Source: Phycisphaerae bacterium (lineage in GTDB: Bacteria > Planctomycetota > Phycisphaerae > Sedimentisphaerales > Anaerohalosphaeraceae). From it: a stretch of 64,000 bases of DNA. Position numbers and translations under genes: made by a program. The notes beneath the pieces are model-generated. The model was given only the letters and a program-made list of their open reading frames with translations, was not told the DNA's origin and did not search any database. The stretch covers positions 79,435 to 143,434 of the forward strand of contig JAAYCR010000025.1 of NCBI GenBank assembly GCA_012729675.1. Direction: 5' to 3'. Positions 7,459 through 16,342 of this stretch are shown here, piece by piece. Position 1 is the first letter of the stretch. Each line of letters opens with the position of its first letter.

Positions 7459-9846
7459 TCACGCTTCGAGTATTGTTTTGAGCGCCTCTTCGGCTTTTGA
7501 AACAAAGGTGAATTTGATGCCGGTTTTGGCTTCGCGGGGGACATCCACCAAATCCTTTTCGTTTCGTTTGGGCAGGATGACGGTCTTGATGCCCGCCTGT
7601 TTGGCGGCGAGGATTTTTTCCTTGAGGCCGCCGATGGGCAGCACCAGCCCTTTGAGCGTAATCTCGCCGGTCATCGCCACATCCGGCCGGGCGGAACGAT
7701 TGGTCAAAAGCGACACCAGCGAAGCGAACATCGCAACGCCTGCGCTGGGGCCGTCTTTGGGGATGGCGCCGGCGGGGACGTGGACGTGGAAGTCATGCTT
7801 GGCGAAAATTTCGGGTTTTATCTCCAGCGTTTTGGCGTTGGCCTTAACGATGGAGAAGGCCGCCTGTGCGCTTTCCTTCATCACTTCGCCGATCTGGCCG
7901 GTCAGGACAAGCAGTCCCTTGCCGGGCATCATCGCCGATTCGACAAACAGAATCTCGCCGCCGACGGGGGTATAGGCCAGACCGGTAACGACGCCGGGCG
8001 TGGCGGTACGCATCGCCAGTTCGGACTCATACTTGTGCGGGCCGAGGATGGCGGGCAGGTCTTTGGGGCCGATGACGGCCTTGCGGCGTTTCTTTTCGGC
8101 GATTTGCGTGGCGACATAGCGGCAGATCGAGCCGATGGCGCGTTCGAGATTACGCACGCCCGCTTCGCTGGTATAGCCGTTGATCAGTTCGGTCAGGGCG
8201 TCGTCGCGAATCTCAAGCTGCGTCTTCTCGAGGCCGTTTTCTTTGAGCTGACGGCCGATGAGATATTTAGTGGCGATCTGCTGCTTTTCCTTTTGCGTGT
8301 AGCCGGGCAACTTGAGCACTTCCATCCGGTCCATCAACGCCGGCGGGATCGGCTCGGTATAGTTGGCCGTACCGATGAACATCACATTCGACAAGTCAAA
8401 CGGCTGATCGAGATAATGGTCGGTGAAACTGTTATTCTGTTCGGGGTCAAGCACCTCCAGCAGGGCCGAAGCCGGGTCGCCGCGAAAGTCCTGGCCGATC
8501 TTGTCCATCTCGTCGAGCATAAAGACCGGGTTGGCGGAGCCGCACTTGCGCAGCTCCTGAAGGATGCGTCCGGGCAAGGCGCCGATATACGTGCGGCGAT
8601 GGCCGCGAATGTCGGCTTCATCGCGGATGCCGCCCAGCGAGATGCGGACAAACTTTCGTCCCATCGCCCGCGCGATCGAGCGGCCCAGGCTGGTCTTGCC
8701 GACACCAGGAGGGCCGGAAAAGCACAAAATCGGGCTTTTGCCGTGTGGGTTGAGTTTACGCACGGCCAGAAACTCCAGAATGCGGCGTTTGACCTTCTCC
8801 AGCCCGTAGTGGTCGCGGTTGAGGATGCGGCGGGCGCGGGCGATTTCGAGCATATCGGCGGTGCGTTTGGCCCACGGCAGCTCGCACATCCAGTCCAGAT
8901 AGGTGCGAATAACGCTGTAGTCGGGCGAGGACGGATGGATTTTGCTGAGCCGATCCAGTTCGCGCAGGGCCTCGGCCTCGACGGCCTTGGGCATTTTGGC
9001 GGCCTTGAGCTTGGCGTGCAGTTCCTTGATCTCTTCGGTGCGGCGGTCGTCCTGCCCCAACTCGGCCTGAATGGCCTTGAGCTCTTCCTGCAGAAAATAC
9101 TCCCGCTGGCTTTTGTCGATAGAGTCGCGCACCTGTCCCTGTATCTTGTGGCTCAGTTCGAGCACCTCAAGCTGATTGGCCAGGGCGACGGAGATTTTTT
9201 CGAACCGTTTGTGCGCGTTGGTCTCCTCCAGCAGCAACTGCTTTTCGTCGATGGGGATGTTCAACGTCGCGGCCAGAAAATCAGCCAGCGCCGAGGGATC
9301 CTGAATGTTCTCCAGCAGCAACGAGGCTTCTTCGGGCACGTTGGGGCTAAGCGATATGACGCGGCTGGCCGTGTTGCGAACGCCCACCACCAGCGCCTGG
9401 AGTTTTTTGGTATAGCGCGTGGTCGTCCGCACAAGTTCGACCTTGGCCTTCAGATACGGCTCGGTGGCGGTGAATTTTTTGATTTTGAAACGCGCCTGCC
9501 CGTGCACGATGACGTTGACCGACCCGTGCGGCATCTTGATGACCTTGAGTACTGACGCGACCGTGCCGACGGTGTACAGGTCGGCGGCGACGGGGTCTTC
9601 CACATCCGGATTTTTCTGGGCGACCAACCCAAAGAGAGTTTCCTGTGGTTCAATATCTGAAATCAGCCGCTTGCTGCGCTCGCGCCCGATGGCCAGCGGC
9701 ATCACCGTGCCGGGATAGGCCACCGCGCTGCGGATCGGCAAAATGCCGATTTCGTCCGGCAGCCGAAATTCGGTTTCAGACTTTCCGTTTTCCTGAGCCA
9801 AAGTCGGGTTTTCAGGCTTCAGTTCGATCAATTCCATAAGCTGCAT
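7459..9846 (-). CDS. lon: ATP-dependent protease La (Lon)
   Basis: This 795-residue protein has typical LonA length and order. The N-terminal substrate-binding domain begins around LPIRSAVAYPGTVMPL and is followed by a coiled coil with the LonA QREYFLQEELKAIQAELG motif. The AAA+ module has Walker A GPPGVGKTSLG and Walker B FMLDEMDKIG. The C-terminal protease has the catalytic Ser in PKDGPSAGVAM and the Lys in LPIGGLKEKILAAKQAG. All catalytic residues are present. It degrades misfolded and regulatory proteins in the cytosol. The gene stands alone: the flanking DNA is a pseudogene on one side and a long intergenic region on the other. Confidence 0.98.
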   Translation of the reverse strand: MQLMELIELKPENPTLAQENGKSETEFRLPDEIGILPIRSAVAYPGTVMPLAIGRERSKRLISDIEPQETLFGLVAQKNPDVEDPVAADLYTVGTVASVLKVIKMPHGSVNVIVHGQARFKIKKFTATEPYLKAKVELVRTTTRYTKKLQALVVGVRNTASRVISLSPNVPEEASLLLENIQDPSALADFLAATLNIPIDEKQLLLEETNAHKRFEKISVALANQLEVLELSHKIQGQVRDSIDKSQREYFLQEELKAIQAELGQDDRRTEEIKELHAKLKAAKMPKAVEAEALRELDRLSKIHPSSPDYSVIRTYLDWMCELPWAKRTADMLEIARARRILNRDHYGLEKVKRRILEFLAVRKLNPHGKSPILCFSGPPGVGKTSLGRSIARAMGRKFVRISLGGIRDEADIRGHRRTYIGALPGRILQELRKCGSANPVFMLDEMDKIGQDFRGDPASALLEVLDPEQNNSFTDHYLDQPFDLSNVMFIGTANYTEPIPPALMDRMEVLKLPGYTQKEKQQIATKYLIGRQLKENGLEKTQLEIRDDALTELINGYTSEAGVRNLERAIGSICRYVATQIAEKKRRKAVIGPKDLPAILGPHKYESELAMRTATPGVVTGLAYTPVGGEILFVESAMMPGKGLLVLTGQIGEVMKESAQAAFSIVKANAKTLEIKPEIFAKHDFHVHVPAGAIPKDGPSAGVAMFASLVSLLTNRSARPDVAMTGEITLKGLVLPIGGLKEKILAAKQAGIKTVILPKRNEKDLVDVPREAKTGIKFTFVSKAEEALKTILEA

Positions 9847-10300
9847 TGTTTCCAGTTGAATTCAGTCCTTGCTGTTTACAATCTCGTTTAGTCTGCTGTT
9901 TGACATCATACCGCAAGGGTGTCCGTTTGGAAAGTGAATAATCCGGGAGATGACATACCAGACAGGAAATGACCATTGACTGATGCCAGAAAATAAAGAC
10001 TAAATAATAGATGATAGAGGAGAAATAACTATTATAGTGCGATGTAGCACTAAAAATCACATTTTATATTGTTTTGTTACCCAGAACACTTAGATTTTGC
10101 GGTAAATTCCAGCGAATACGAACATACGGATATTTATTTATATTGACGAAATACGTGCCATACGATACATTAGGCAGAGGTCAAATAAGTCAAGGAATGA
10201 CCGGATTAAAGATTGATTATAATATTTAGGGTTTGGCTGTCAAAACTGTGTAAGGGACGCCTTATTTGCATATAATAAAAAAGGATTGTAGCCGCCGGCG
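9847..10300. other. Divergent intergenic region between lon and the DUF502 gene
   Basis: This 454-bp stretch is AT-rich relative to its surroundings and holds the upstream regions of two divergent genes. I see no coding signal, tRNA or riboswitch-like structure. A sigma70-like promoter for the rightward gene is listed separately. A TATAAT at 10271-10276 may be a second -10, but no fitting -35 is visible. Confidence 0.55.
10143..10171 (+). promoter_or_regulatory. Candidate sigma70-type promoter for the DUF502-hpf-PTS genes
   Basis: TTGACG at 10143-10148 and TACATT at 10166-10171 are separated by exactly 17 bases. The DUF502 start codon lies about 130 bases downstream. The match is by eye, and planctomycetal promoter consensus may differ. 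Confidence 0.4.
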
Positions 10301-11002
10301 ATGGATGCGTTGAAACATTTTCGAAGCTATTTCTTTCGGGGCATGGCTGCGTTACTGCCGACGATTCTGACGATTTGGATTTTTATACAATGTTATATCT
10401 TTATTCAGGACAGAATCAGCGTTCACATCAATCGCGGGGTGGTGCAGCTGATCCTCTTGGGTACGGACCAATATACCAAAGAGGCGCTGAACGCTTTTTG
10501 GGTCGAGGGGCCGGGGCGGATCACGGGCTTTTTTATCGCCGTGGTGGCCGTGGTGTTTATCGGGGCTTTTTTGGCCAGCGTGATGGGGCGGACAATCTGG
10601 CGTTTTTTCGAGAACGCACTGGGGAACATTCCGTTGTTCCGCAGCGTTTATCCGCATATCAAGCAGGTGACGGATTTTTTGCTGACCAAAAAAGGCTTGA
10701 CGTTCAGCAAAGTGGTCGCGGTGGAGTATCCGCGCAAAGGAACGTGGTCAATTGCGCTGGTTACCGGGCAGGGCATCAAGCAGATCAACGTCGGAGCCAA
10801 AAACGAGTATTTGACGGTGTTTGTGCCGACGTCGCCGACGCCGTTTACCGGATATGTCATCTTGGTCCCAAAAAGCGAAATAATCGAATTGGATTTAACG
10901 ATTGAAGAGGCGCTTCGTTTTGTCATCAGTGGCGGCGTGGTTACGCCGGCCGCACAGTTGGCGTTCGAAGCGGAACAATTAAAAAAGCCGGACAAACCGT
11001 AA
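10301..11002 (+). CDS. DUF502 family membrane protein
   Basis: This 233-residue protein starts MDALKHFRSYFFRGMAALLPTILTIWIF and has two strong membrane segments (about 12-35 and 75-100). The DUF502 signature follows: GRTIWRFFENALGNIPLFRSVYPHIKQVTDFLL, then VVAVEYPRKGTWSIALVTG and FVPTSPTPFTGYVILVPKSEII. Family function is not established. It heads a run of five same-strand genes reaching EI of the phosphotransferase system, with the hpf start 22 bases after its stop. Confidence 0.88.
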   Translation: MDALKHFRSYFFRGMAALLPTILTIWIFIQCYIFIQDRISVHINRGVVQLILLGTDQYTKEALNAFWVEGPGRITGFFIAVVAVVFIGAFLASVMGRTIWRFFENALGNIPLFRSVYPHIKQVTDFLLTKKGLTFSKVVAVEYPRKGTWSIALVTGQGIKQINVGAKNEYLTVFVPTSPTPFTGYVILVPKSEIIELDLTIEEALRFVISGGVVTPAAQLAFEAEQLKKPDKP

Positions 11003-11024
11003 TTTGTTTATTTTGGAGAATGAA

Positions 11025-11336
11025 ATGATTGTGACCGTTACGGGAAAACACATTGATATTACCGATGCCATTCGCACGTATATCGAAGAAAAAGCCGCCA
11101 AACTGCCGCGGTACTTTGATTCCGTGATGCAGGTAGAGGCGATCGTCGAGGGCGGCGAAGGCGTCATGAATAACGTCGAGCTGATTGTCAGCGTCGAACA
11201 TCGGGACGACGTGGTGGCGCGGGAATCCGGATCGGATGTCTATGCCTGTATTGATCTGGCGATGCATAAGATGGAGCGGCAATTGCATAAAATCAAAGGA
11301 AAACAACGCGATAATAAATACGGAGCCTCGACCTAG
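11025..11336 (+). CDS. hpf: Ribosome hibernation-promoting factor, short HPF/YfiA type
   Basis: The product is 103 residues: MIVTVTGKHIDITDAIRTYIEEKAAKLPRYF, then VEAIVEGGEG, then SGSDVYACIDLAMHKMERQLHKIKGK, the conserved HPF fold. It is the short form without the C-terminal dimerisation domain of long HPF. I chose ATG 11025 because GGAG at 11015-11018 sits seven bases ahead; a TTG at 11004 is in frame but has no ribosome site. The protein binds the 30S decoding region in slow growth or stasis. It lies directly before EIIA, HPr and EI genes, as in many Gram-negative rpoN-hpf-ptsN clusters. Confidence 0.93.
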   Translation: MIVTVTGKHIDITDAIRTYIEEKAAKLPRYFDSVMQVEAIVEGGEGVMNNVELIVSVEHRDDVVARESGSDVYACIDLAMHKMERQLHKIKGKQRDNKYGAST

Positions 11337-11423
11337 CGCGAGCGGCCGGCCGAACGGTTTCCGATTCAGGACGAAGATGTCGCCTGAATCTTTCTATGAA
11401 CATAAGCCGCATGAGGAGTTACT

Positions 11424-11897
11424 ATGAAATTGTCCGACATTATTAGTTTTAAAGCGATTGTTCCGCAGTTGGCCGCGACCGACCGGAACGGCGTCATTGA
11501 AGAACTGGTCAATTCGCTGCATAAAGCCAAAAAGCTGGGAAAAGCCGATCCGGCGGCACTGGCCAAAGCGGTTATTAAACGCGAAAACGAGGCCAGCACC
11601 GGCATCGGCAAAGGCGTGGCCGTGCCGCACGTCAAACACGCCGACGTTTCCAAGCTGGTGGCGGTCGTCGGGTGTTCGTCATCTGGAATCGACTTTGCGT
11701 CGCTGGACAAGCAGCCGGTCTATACGGTGTTTTTGCTGATCAGCCCTCAGGAGAATCCTGACAAGCACTTGCAGGCGATGGAGATCATCTTCAAAAACCT
11801 TCAAAAGGACGATTTCCGTCGTTTCCTGCGGCAGGCCCAGACGCCGGAGGATATCATCGAAGCCATCAAGGACGCGGACGACGAGGCGTCCGAGTAA
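11424..11897 (+). CDS. ptsN: PTS EIIA protein, fructose/PtsN type
   Basis: This 157-residue protein is a single EIIA domain: MKLSDIISFKAIVPQLAATDRNGVIEELV, then NEASTGIGKGVAVPHVKH with the phosphorylated histidine at about 69, then VGCSSSGIDFASLDKQPVYTVFLLISPQENPDKHLQAMEII. It has no EIIB or EIIC part, and none is encoded nearby, so it probably acts as the regulatory end of a phosphate relay (PtsN-like). Order hpf-EIIA-HPr-EI and spacings of 47 and 6 bases between the last three support one transcript. AGGAG precedes the ATG at 11424. Confidence 0.92.
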   Translation: MKLSDIISFKAIVPQLAATDRNGVIEELVNSLHKAKKLGKADPAALAKAVIKRENEASTGIGKGVAVPHVKHADVSKLVAVVGCSSSGIDFASLDKQPVYTVFLLISPQENPDKHLQAMEIIFKNLQKDDFRRFLRQAQTPEDIIEAIKDADDEASE

Positions 11898-11944
11898 GCC
11901 GTTCAAGCGTGCGGCCGTTGTTTTGCCGTGATCAGGAGCGTCAG

Positions 11945-12259
11945 GTGTCCGAATCGACATACGAAATTGAAGTGGAAATCAGCAATCCGGAGGGATTGCA
12001 CATGCGGCCTGCCATGCAGTTCGTGGACGTGGCCAACAGATTCGGTGCGGCCATCACCGTCCGCAATCAGGACACGACCGTGGACGGCAAAAGCATTATG
12101 CAGATGACGATGCTAGCGGCCACCAGCGGCACCAAGCTGACGATTCAGGCCAAAGGCCAGGACGCCCGCGTCGCGATTGCGGCGTTGCAGGAACTGGTGG
12201 ATCAGAATTTTTCAACCTCTCCGCCGTCCCTGCGTGTCGGCCGGAAAGACGGCGTTTAA
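11945..12259 (+). CDS. ptsH: Phosphocarrier protein HPr
   Basis: The product is about 104 residues, with the active histidine in NPEGLHMRPAMQFV (His19 from this start). It continues TVDGKSIMQMTMLAATSGTKLTIQAKGQDA, whose Ser-Ile-Met is the regulatory Ser46 site region of HPr. The GTG at 11945 is chosen because CAGGAG lies seven bases ahead; a longer frame from 11909 begins before that site and adds residues unlike HPr. The C-terminus is about 15 residues longer than usual. HPr passes phosphate from EI to EIIA. EI follows after 6 bases. Confidence 0.92.
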   Translation: MSESTYEIEVEISNPEGLHMRPAMQFVDVANRFGAAITVRNQDTTVDGKSIMQMTMLAATSGTKLTIQAKGQDARVAIAALQELVDQNFSTSPPSLRVGRKDGV

Positions 12260-12265
12260 TCGATT

Positions 12266-14002
12266 ATGGAGATCAGAAAGGGCACCGCAGTTTCACCGGG
12301 AATCGCCATCGCCAGACCGATGGTGATCGATTCCCGCGATTATCGCATTCCCCGGCGGTCGATCATGACCTCTCAGCGGACTGCGGAGATCAAACGGGTG
12401 CGCCGGGCGTTTGCACGAGCGATCCAGGAGTTGGACGAGCTGGAATCGGCCAAGCGATTTGAAGAGAGCAAAATTCGCGATATTTTCGCGGTACACATGC
12501 GATTCCTGCGTGACAAAACCTTCCTGAAACGCATCACGGATTTTATCAACAAAGAATTGGTGACCGGAGAGTATGCGGTTTCGATGATCCTGCGTGAAAT
12601 CGCCTCTCATTTTGCCGGGATTGACGACCCGTATATCAGCGAGCGTGCGGCTGACATCTATGACATTGAAAAGCGATTGCTCATGCAGCTGCTGGGGCGC
12701 GTGGAAGATAATGTCGAGCATCTGCGCGACGAAGTGGTGATTCTGGCGCACGACCTGACGCCGACCCAGACTGCCGGCTTCAACAAATCGTTTGTCAAGG
12801 GATTCGCCACCGAACGCGGCGGACGCACCAGTCATACGGCGATTGTCGCCCGCTCCCTGGGGATTCCGGCGGTGGTGGCGCTGGGGGATTTATCGTCCGA
12901 GATTCCGCCGGACTGCACGGTGATTGTGGACGGCAATCGCGGCGTGGTGGTCATTGACGCCGACGAGGAGACCTTGCGGCAATATACCCAGTACGCCCGG
13001 CAAATCAGCGAGTTTGCCAGCGAACTGAACGTGCTGCGTGATCTGCCCGCCCAGACCCGCGACGGCATCCGGATCGAACTGTTGGGCAATATCGAGTTCC
13101 CCGACGAAACCGAACATGTCCTTCAAAAAGGCGGCGACGGTATCGGCCTGTACCGGACGGAGTTTCTGTATCTCTACGGCGGGGCCGAACCGACTGAAGA
13201 GGATCACTACCACGCCTATGCCGAAGCGATTCACACCCTCAAGGATAAACCCGTCGTGATTCGGACGATGGATCTGGGCGCCGATAAAATGCCGCACTCG
13301 GACTGGCATCCTCACGAGGCCAACCCCGCGCTGGGGTTGCGTTCCATTCGGTACTGCCTGCAGGATTTGCCAATGTTCAAGACTCAGCTTCGGGCGATTC
13401 TTCGTGCCTCGGTGCTGGGCGATGTGCGCGCGATGTTTCCCCTGATTACCAACCTGCAGGAGTTGCGGCAGGCCAAGATGATTCTACGGGATGTGATGGA
13501 GGACTTGGACGAGTATGACGTGCCGTATAATGCGAATATGCAGGTCGGCATCATGATCGAGACGCCCAGCTCGGCCCTGACGGCGGGTTTCCTGGCACAG
13601 GAGTCGGACTTTTTCAGCATCGGTACAAACGATCTGATTCAATATACGCTGGCGGTAGATCGGGCCAACGAACACGTGACGACGCTGTTCTCGGCGGCCG
13701 AGCCGGCGGTGCTGCGGCTGCTGCGCGGCGTCATTCAGGACGCTCACAAGGCCCGCATCGGCTTAAGTCTCTGCGGGGAGATCGCCTCCGATCCGGAATT
13801 TATTATGCTGCTGCTGGGCATGGGCGTGCGGACGCTGTCGCTGGCGGCCCCGATGATTCCGGAGGTCAAAAAGATCATTCGCTCCGTGTCAATCGAAGAA
13901 TGCGGCGATCTGGCCCGGCAGGTGGCGACGCTGGATTCGAGCCGGCAGATCAAAAATATACTGCGGGACGCCGCGATGAAAATTTTGCCCGAAACCTTTT
14001 AA
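12266..14002 (+). CDS. ptsI: Phosphoenolpyruvate-protein phosphotransferase (PTS enzyme I)
   Basis: This 578-residue enzyme has the usual EI length. The N-terminal phosphohistidine domain carries GGRTSHTAIVARSLGIPAVV with the active His190. The TIM-barrel half shows GIGLYRTEFLYL, MDLGADK, NPALGLRSIRYCLQ, GIMIETPSSAL, SIGTNDLIQYTLAVDR and LCGEIASDPEF, the last with the catalytic Cys. It draws phosphate from PEP to charge HPr. No sugar-specific EIIBC is present in the window, so the relay HPr-EIIA here looks regulatory. It is the last gene of the hpf-PTS run. Confidence 0.97.
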   Translation: MEIRKGTAVSPGIAIARPMVIDSRDYRIPRRSIMTSQRTAEIKRVRRAFARAIQELDELESAKRFEESKIRDIFAVHMRFLRDKTFLKRITDFINKELVTGEYAVSMILREIASHFAGIDDPYISERAADIYDIEKRLLMQLLGRVEDNVEHLRDEVVILAHDLTPTQTAGFNKSFVKGFATERGGRTSHTAIVARSLGIPAVVALGDLSSEIPPDCTVIVDGNRGVVVIDADEETLRQYTQYARQISEFASELNVLRDLPAQTRDGIRIELLGNIEFPDETEHVLQKGGDGIGLYRTEFLYLYGGAEPTEEDHYHAYAEAIHTLKDKPVVIRTMDLGADKMPHSDWHPHEANPALGLRSIRYCLQDLPMFKTQLRAILRASVLGDVRAMFPLITNLQELRQAKMILRDVMEDLDEYDVPYNANMQVGIMIETPSSALTAGFLAQESDFFSIGTNDLIQYTLAVDRANEHVTTLFSAAEPAVLRLLRGVIQDAHKARIGLSLCGEIASDPEFIMLLLGMGVRTLSLAAPMIPEVKKIIRSVSIEECGDLARQVATLDSSRQIKNILRDAAMKILPETF

Positions 14003-14127
14003 GATGTACTTAAAGGGCTAACGGACAACGAAAACAATGAAGCGCAGCGGTACAGTCGGCGCATAAGAGCGCAGAGGTTCTCTTAGGGCGACGCTGCATC
14101 GCAGGCTTCGACAAACTATCGGATTCG

Positions 14128-14817
14128 ATGCAAACAGAGGTGTTAACGTTTATTGCGGACTTTAAGGTACACGGGCGATTTGCGTGCCTGTCACATCAGG
14201 AGACGCTGTCTTTCTGGCAGCGGGTGCTGACCTGTGCCAAGGTGCCGGTGCTTTACTCGAAGGGTTTCAACCCCCGTCCCCGGCTGTCGTTGCCGTTGCC
14301 GCGCAGTGTGGGTGTACAGTCGGACTGCGAGCGATTGTGTGCAGCCGTTGCGGCCGAAGACTTCTGCCCGGAAGCTGCCGGCCGGGCTGTCGCCGCCCTG
14401 CTGCCGGAAGGCTGCACCCTGACCGGCACAAACGCCATTCCCGGCAAGGCCGCCTTTTATCCTGTGTCGGCCACCTATCAATTCACGCTGTCCGCTGCAC
14501 CCGACGCGGCGAGGCGCGATCATTTGGAACATTGTATCAAACAACTGACAACCAACGAGCCTGTTGTACAACTTCGCCGAATGGAAAACAACCGGCAGCG
14601 GCCGGTAGACATTCGACCGTTCTTAGAGGGATTTTCACGGGATAAAACCCTAATCCAAACGGTATGTGCCATTCGGCCGACCGGTACGGTGCGCATCGAC
14701 GAACTGATGCATTGGCTGGGTCTTGAACCCTGTGACCTTGCCGAACCGGTCCGCCGAATCGCCGTGCAATGGGACTGTCATACAAACCAATTTCAAGGAG
14801 AGAACCAGTTATCATGA
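14128..14817 (+). CDS. DUF2344 / TIGR03936-type radical SAM-linked protein
   Basis: This 229-residue protein matches DUF2344: FKVHGRFACLSHQETLSFWQRVLTCAKVPVLYSKGFNPRPRLSLPLPRSVGVQSDCE. In most genomes this domain is fused to, or encoded beside, a large radical SAM protein and lies upstream of RNase E/G. Here the RNase gene follows with a 4-base ATGA overlap, but no radical SAM partner is adjacent. Function is unproven; the constant link to rng points to RNA or ribosome modification (inference). The C-terminal third is divergent. Confidence 0.82.
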   Translation: MQTEVLTFIADFKVHGRFACLSHQETLSFWQRVLTCAKVPVLYSKGFNPRPRLSLPLPRSVGVQSDCERLCAAVAAEDFCPEAAGRAVAALLPEGCTLTGTNAIPGKAAFYPVSATYQFTLSAAPDAARRDHLEHCIKQLTTNEPVVQLRRMENNRQRPVDIRPFLEGFSRDKTLIQTVCAIRPTGTVRIDELMHWLGLEPCDLAEPVRRIAVQWDCHTNQFQGENQLS

Positions 14818-16340
14818 CACGAGAAATGTTGATTAACGTTACCGAGGAAGAATGCCGTGTTGCCGTCGTGGAAAACGGCTCGCTGGAGGAGCTTTATACC
14901 GAGCGCGCCGCACTGGTCGGCCATGTCGGCAATATGTACAAAGGACGCGTGGTCAATGTCGAACCGGCGATCCAGGCGGCCTTCATCGATTTCGGGATGT
15001 CCAAAAACGGATTTCTGCATATCAGCGACCTGCACCCCCGCTACTTCGACGGCAAAAATGAAGAGTTGGAAAACATCGGACGGCGCAAGGCTCTTGCCCA
15101 TCGCCCGCCGATTCAGCGATGCCTCACGAAAGGACAGGACGTCATCGTCCAGGTGACCAAGGAAGGCATTAACACCAAAGGGCCGACCCTGACGACGTAT
15201 CTGTCGCTGCCGGGCAAGTATATGGTGCTGATGCCGTGGATGACCGGCTTGGGTGTCTCCCAAAAGATTGAGGACGACGCCGAGCGTATAAAACTGCGAG
15301 AAACGATGGAAAGCCTTTCGTTGCCGCGTCAATCGGGTCTGATTGTGCGTACGGCGGCACAGGTGGCCAACAAACGCGAACTCCAGAGCGATATCGCCTA
15401 TCTGACGCGGCTCTGGAGTGTTATCAGCAAACGCCTCGACAAAGAAAAAGCCCCCTGCGAGCTGTACCAAGAGTCCGATCTTGCGATTCGCACAGTACGG
15501 GATATTTTTGACAGCTCCATCAGCAAAATCTCCTGCGACAGCGAGAGCGTCACTAAACGCATTCGCGATTTTCTGTCGATTGTTCAGCCGCGGCTCAAAC
15601 GCCGGGCGGTGTATTACGAAGGCAAGTCCCCGCTCTTTCATCGCCACAACATCGAAAAAGAAATCGAAAAGATCCTGTCCAGCCATGTGGAACTGAAAAG
15701 CGGCGGCTCGCTGGTCATTGAACAGACCGAAGCGCTGGTGGCCATTGACGTCAACAGCGGCCGCTACCGCAAGCAGACCAACGCCGAGCAGACCGCCCTG
15801 CAAATCAATCGGGAAGCCGCTCGCGAGATCGTCCGCCAGCTTAAGCTGCGCGACTTGGGCGGACTGATCATCTGTGATTTTATCGATATGCGGGACAACA
15901 AGAATAAACGCGAGGTCGAAAAAGAATTTCGCGAGGCGCTGCGCGGCGACCGGGCACGCTCGCGCGCGCTCAAAATGAGCGCCTTTGGCCTCATCGAGCT
16001 GACCCGGCAGCGGATGCGCCCGTCGCTTCAGTCCAGCACATACCTGATGTGCCCGCACTGCAAGGGGTCGGGCGTCGTCAAGAGCTACGAATCACAGGCG
16101 ATTGAGATACTCCGATTATTGCGGCTGGCCGCCGGACGCAAAGAGATCAAACGCATCGACATCACCGTGCCGCGGGAAGTGGCCATGTTCCTGCAGAATG
16201 AAAAGCGGCAGATTCTGGCACGGTACGAGACTGAACAGGACAAACAAATCATCGTCACTCCGGACTTCTTCGGCGTCAATGATGAGCCGGCCAAACTCCG
16301 CTGTTATGATGAGCGCGGCAGCGCGGTACGATTCGGATAA
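14814..16340 (+). CDS. rng: Ribonuclease E/G family endoribonuclease
   Basis: The product is 508 residues, the length of RNase G. The N-terminal S1-type region reads GNMYKGRVVNVEPAIQAAFIDFGMSKNGFLHISDLHP. Then come KEGINTKGPTLTTYLSLPGKYMVLMPW, the catalytic region with AIDVNSGRY and GGLIICDFIDM holding the magnesium-binding Asp residues, and the zinc-link motif CPHCKGSG. There is no long C-terminal degradosome scaffold. ATG 14814 overlaps the upstream stop by four bases, with AAGGAG shortly before. It cleaves single-stranded RNA in rRNA processing and mRNA decay. Confidence 0.96.
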   Translation: MTREMLINVTEEECRVAVVENGSLEELYTERAALVGHVGNMYKGRVVNVEPAIQAAFIDFGMSKNGFLHISDLHPRYFDGKNEELENIGRRKALAHRPPIQRCLTKGQDVIVQVTKEGINTKGPTLTTYLSLPGKYMVLMPWMTGLGVSQKIEDDAERIKLRETMESLSLPRQSGLIVRTAAQVANKRELQSDIAYLTRLWSVISKRLDKEKAPCELYQESDLAIRTVRDIFDSSISKISCDSESVTKRIRDFLSIVQPRLKRRAVYYEGKSPLFHRHNIEKEIEKILSSHVELKSGGSLVIEQTEALVAIDVNSGRYRKQTNAEQTALQINREAAREIVRQLKLRDLGGLIICDFIDMRDNKNKREVEKEFREALRGDRARSRALKMSAFGLIELTRQRMRPSLQSSTYLMCPHCKGSGVVKSYESQAIEILRLLRLAAGRKEIKRIDITVPREVAMFLQNEKRQILARYETEQDKQIIVTPDFFGVNDEPAKLRCYDERGSAVRFG

Positions 16341-16342
16341 AG

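Noticed and set aside
7780..9555. Plus-strand frame of 591 codons opposite lon
   Set aside because: It is the antisense shadow of lon; its sequence is low-complexity and matches no family, while lon has every motif.
14003..14127. Possible tRNA or small RNA between ptsI and the DUF2344 gene
   Set aside because: No cloverleaf arms or T-loop motif could be traced.
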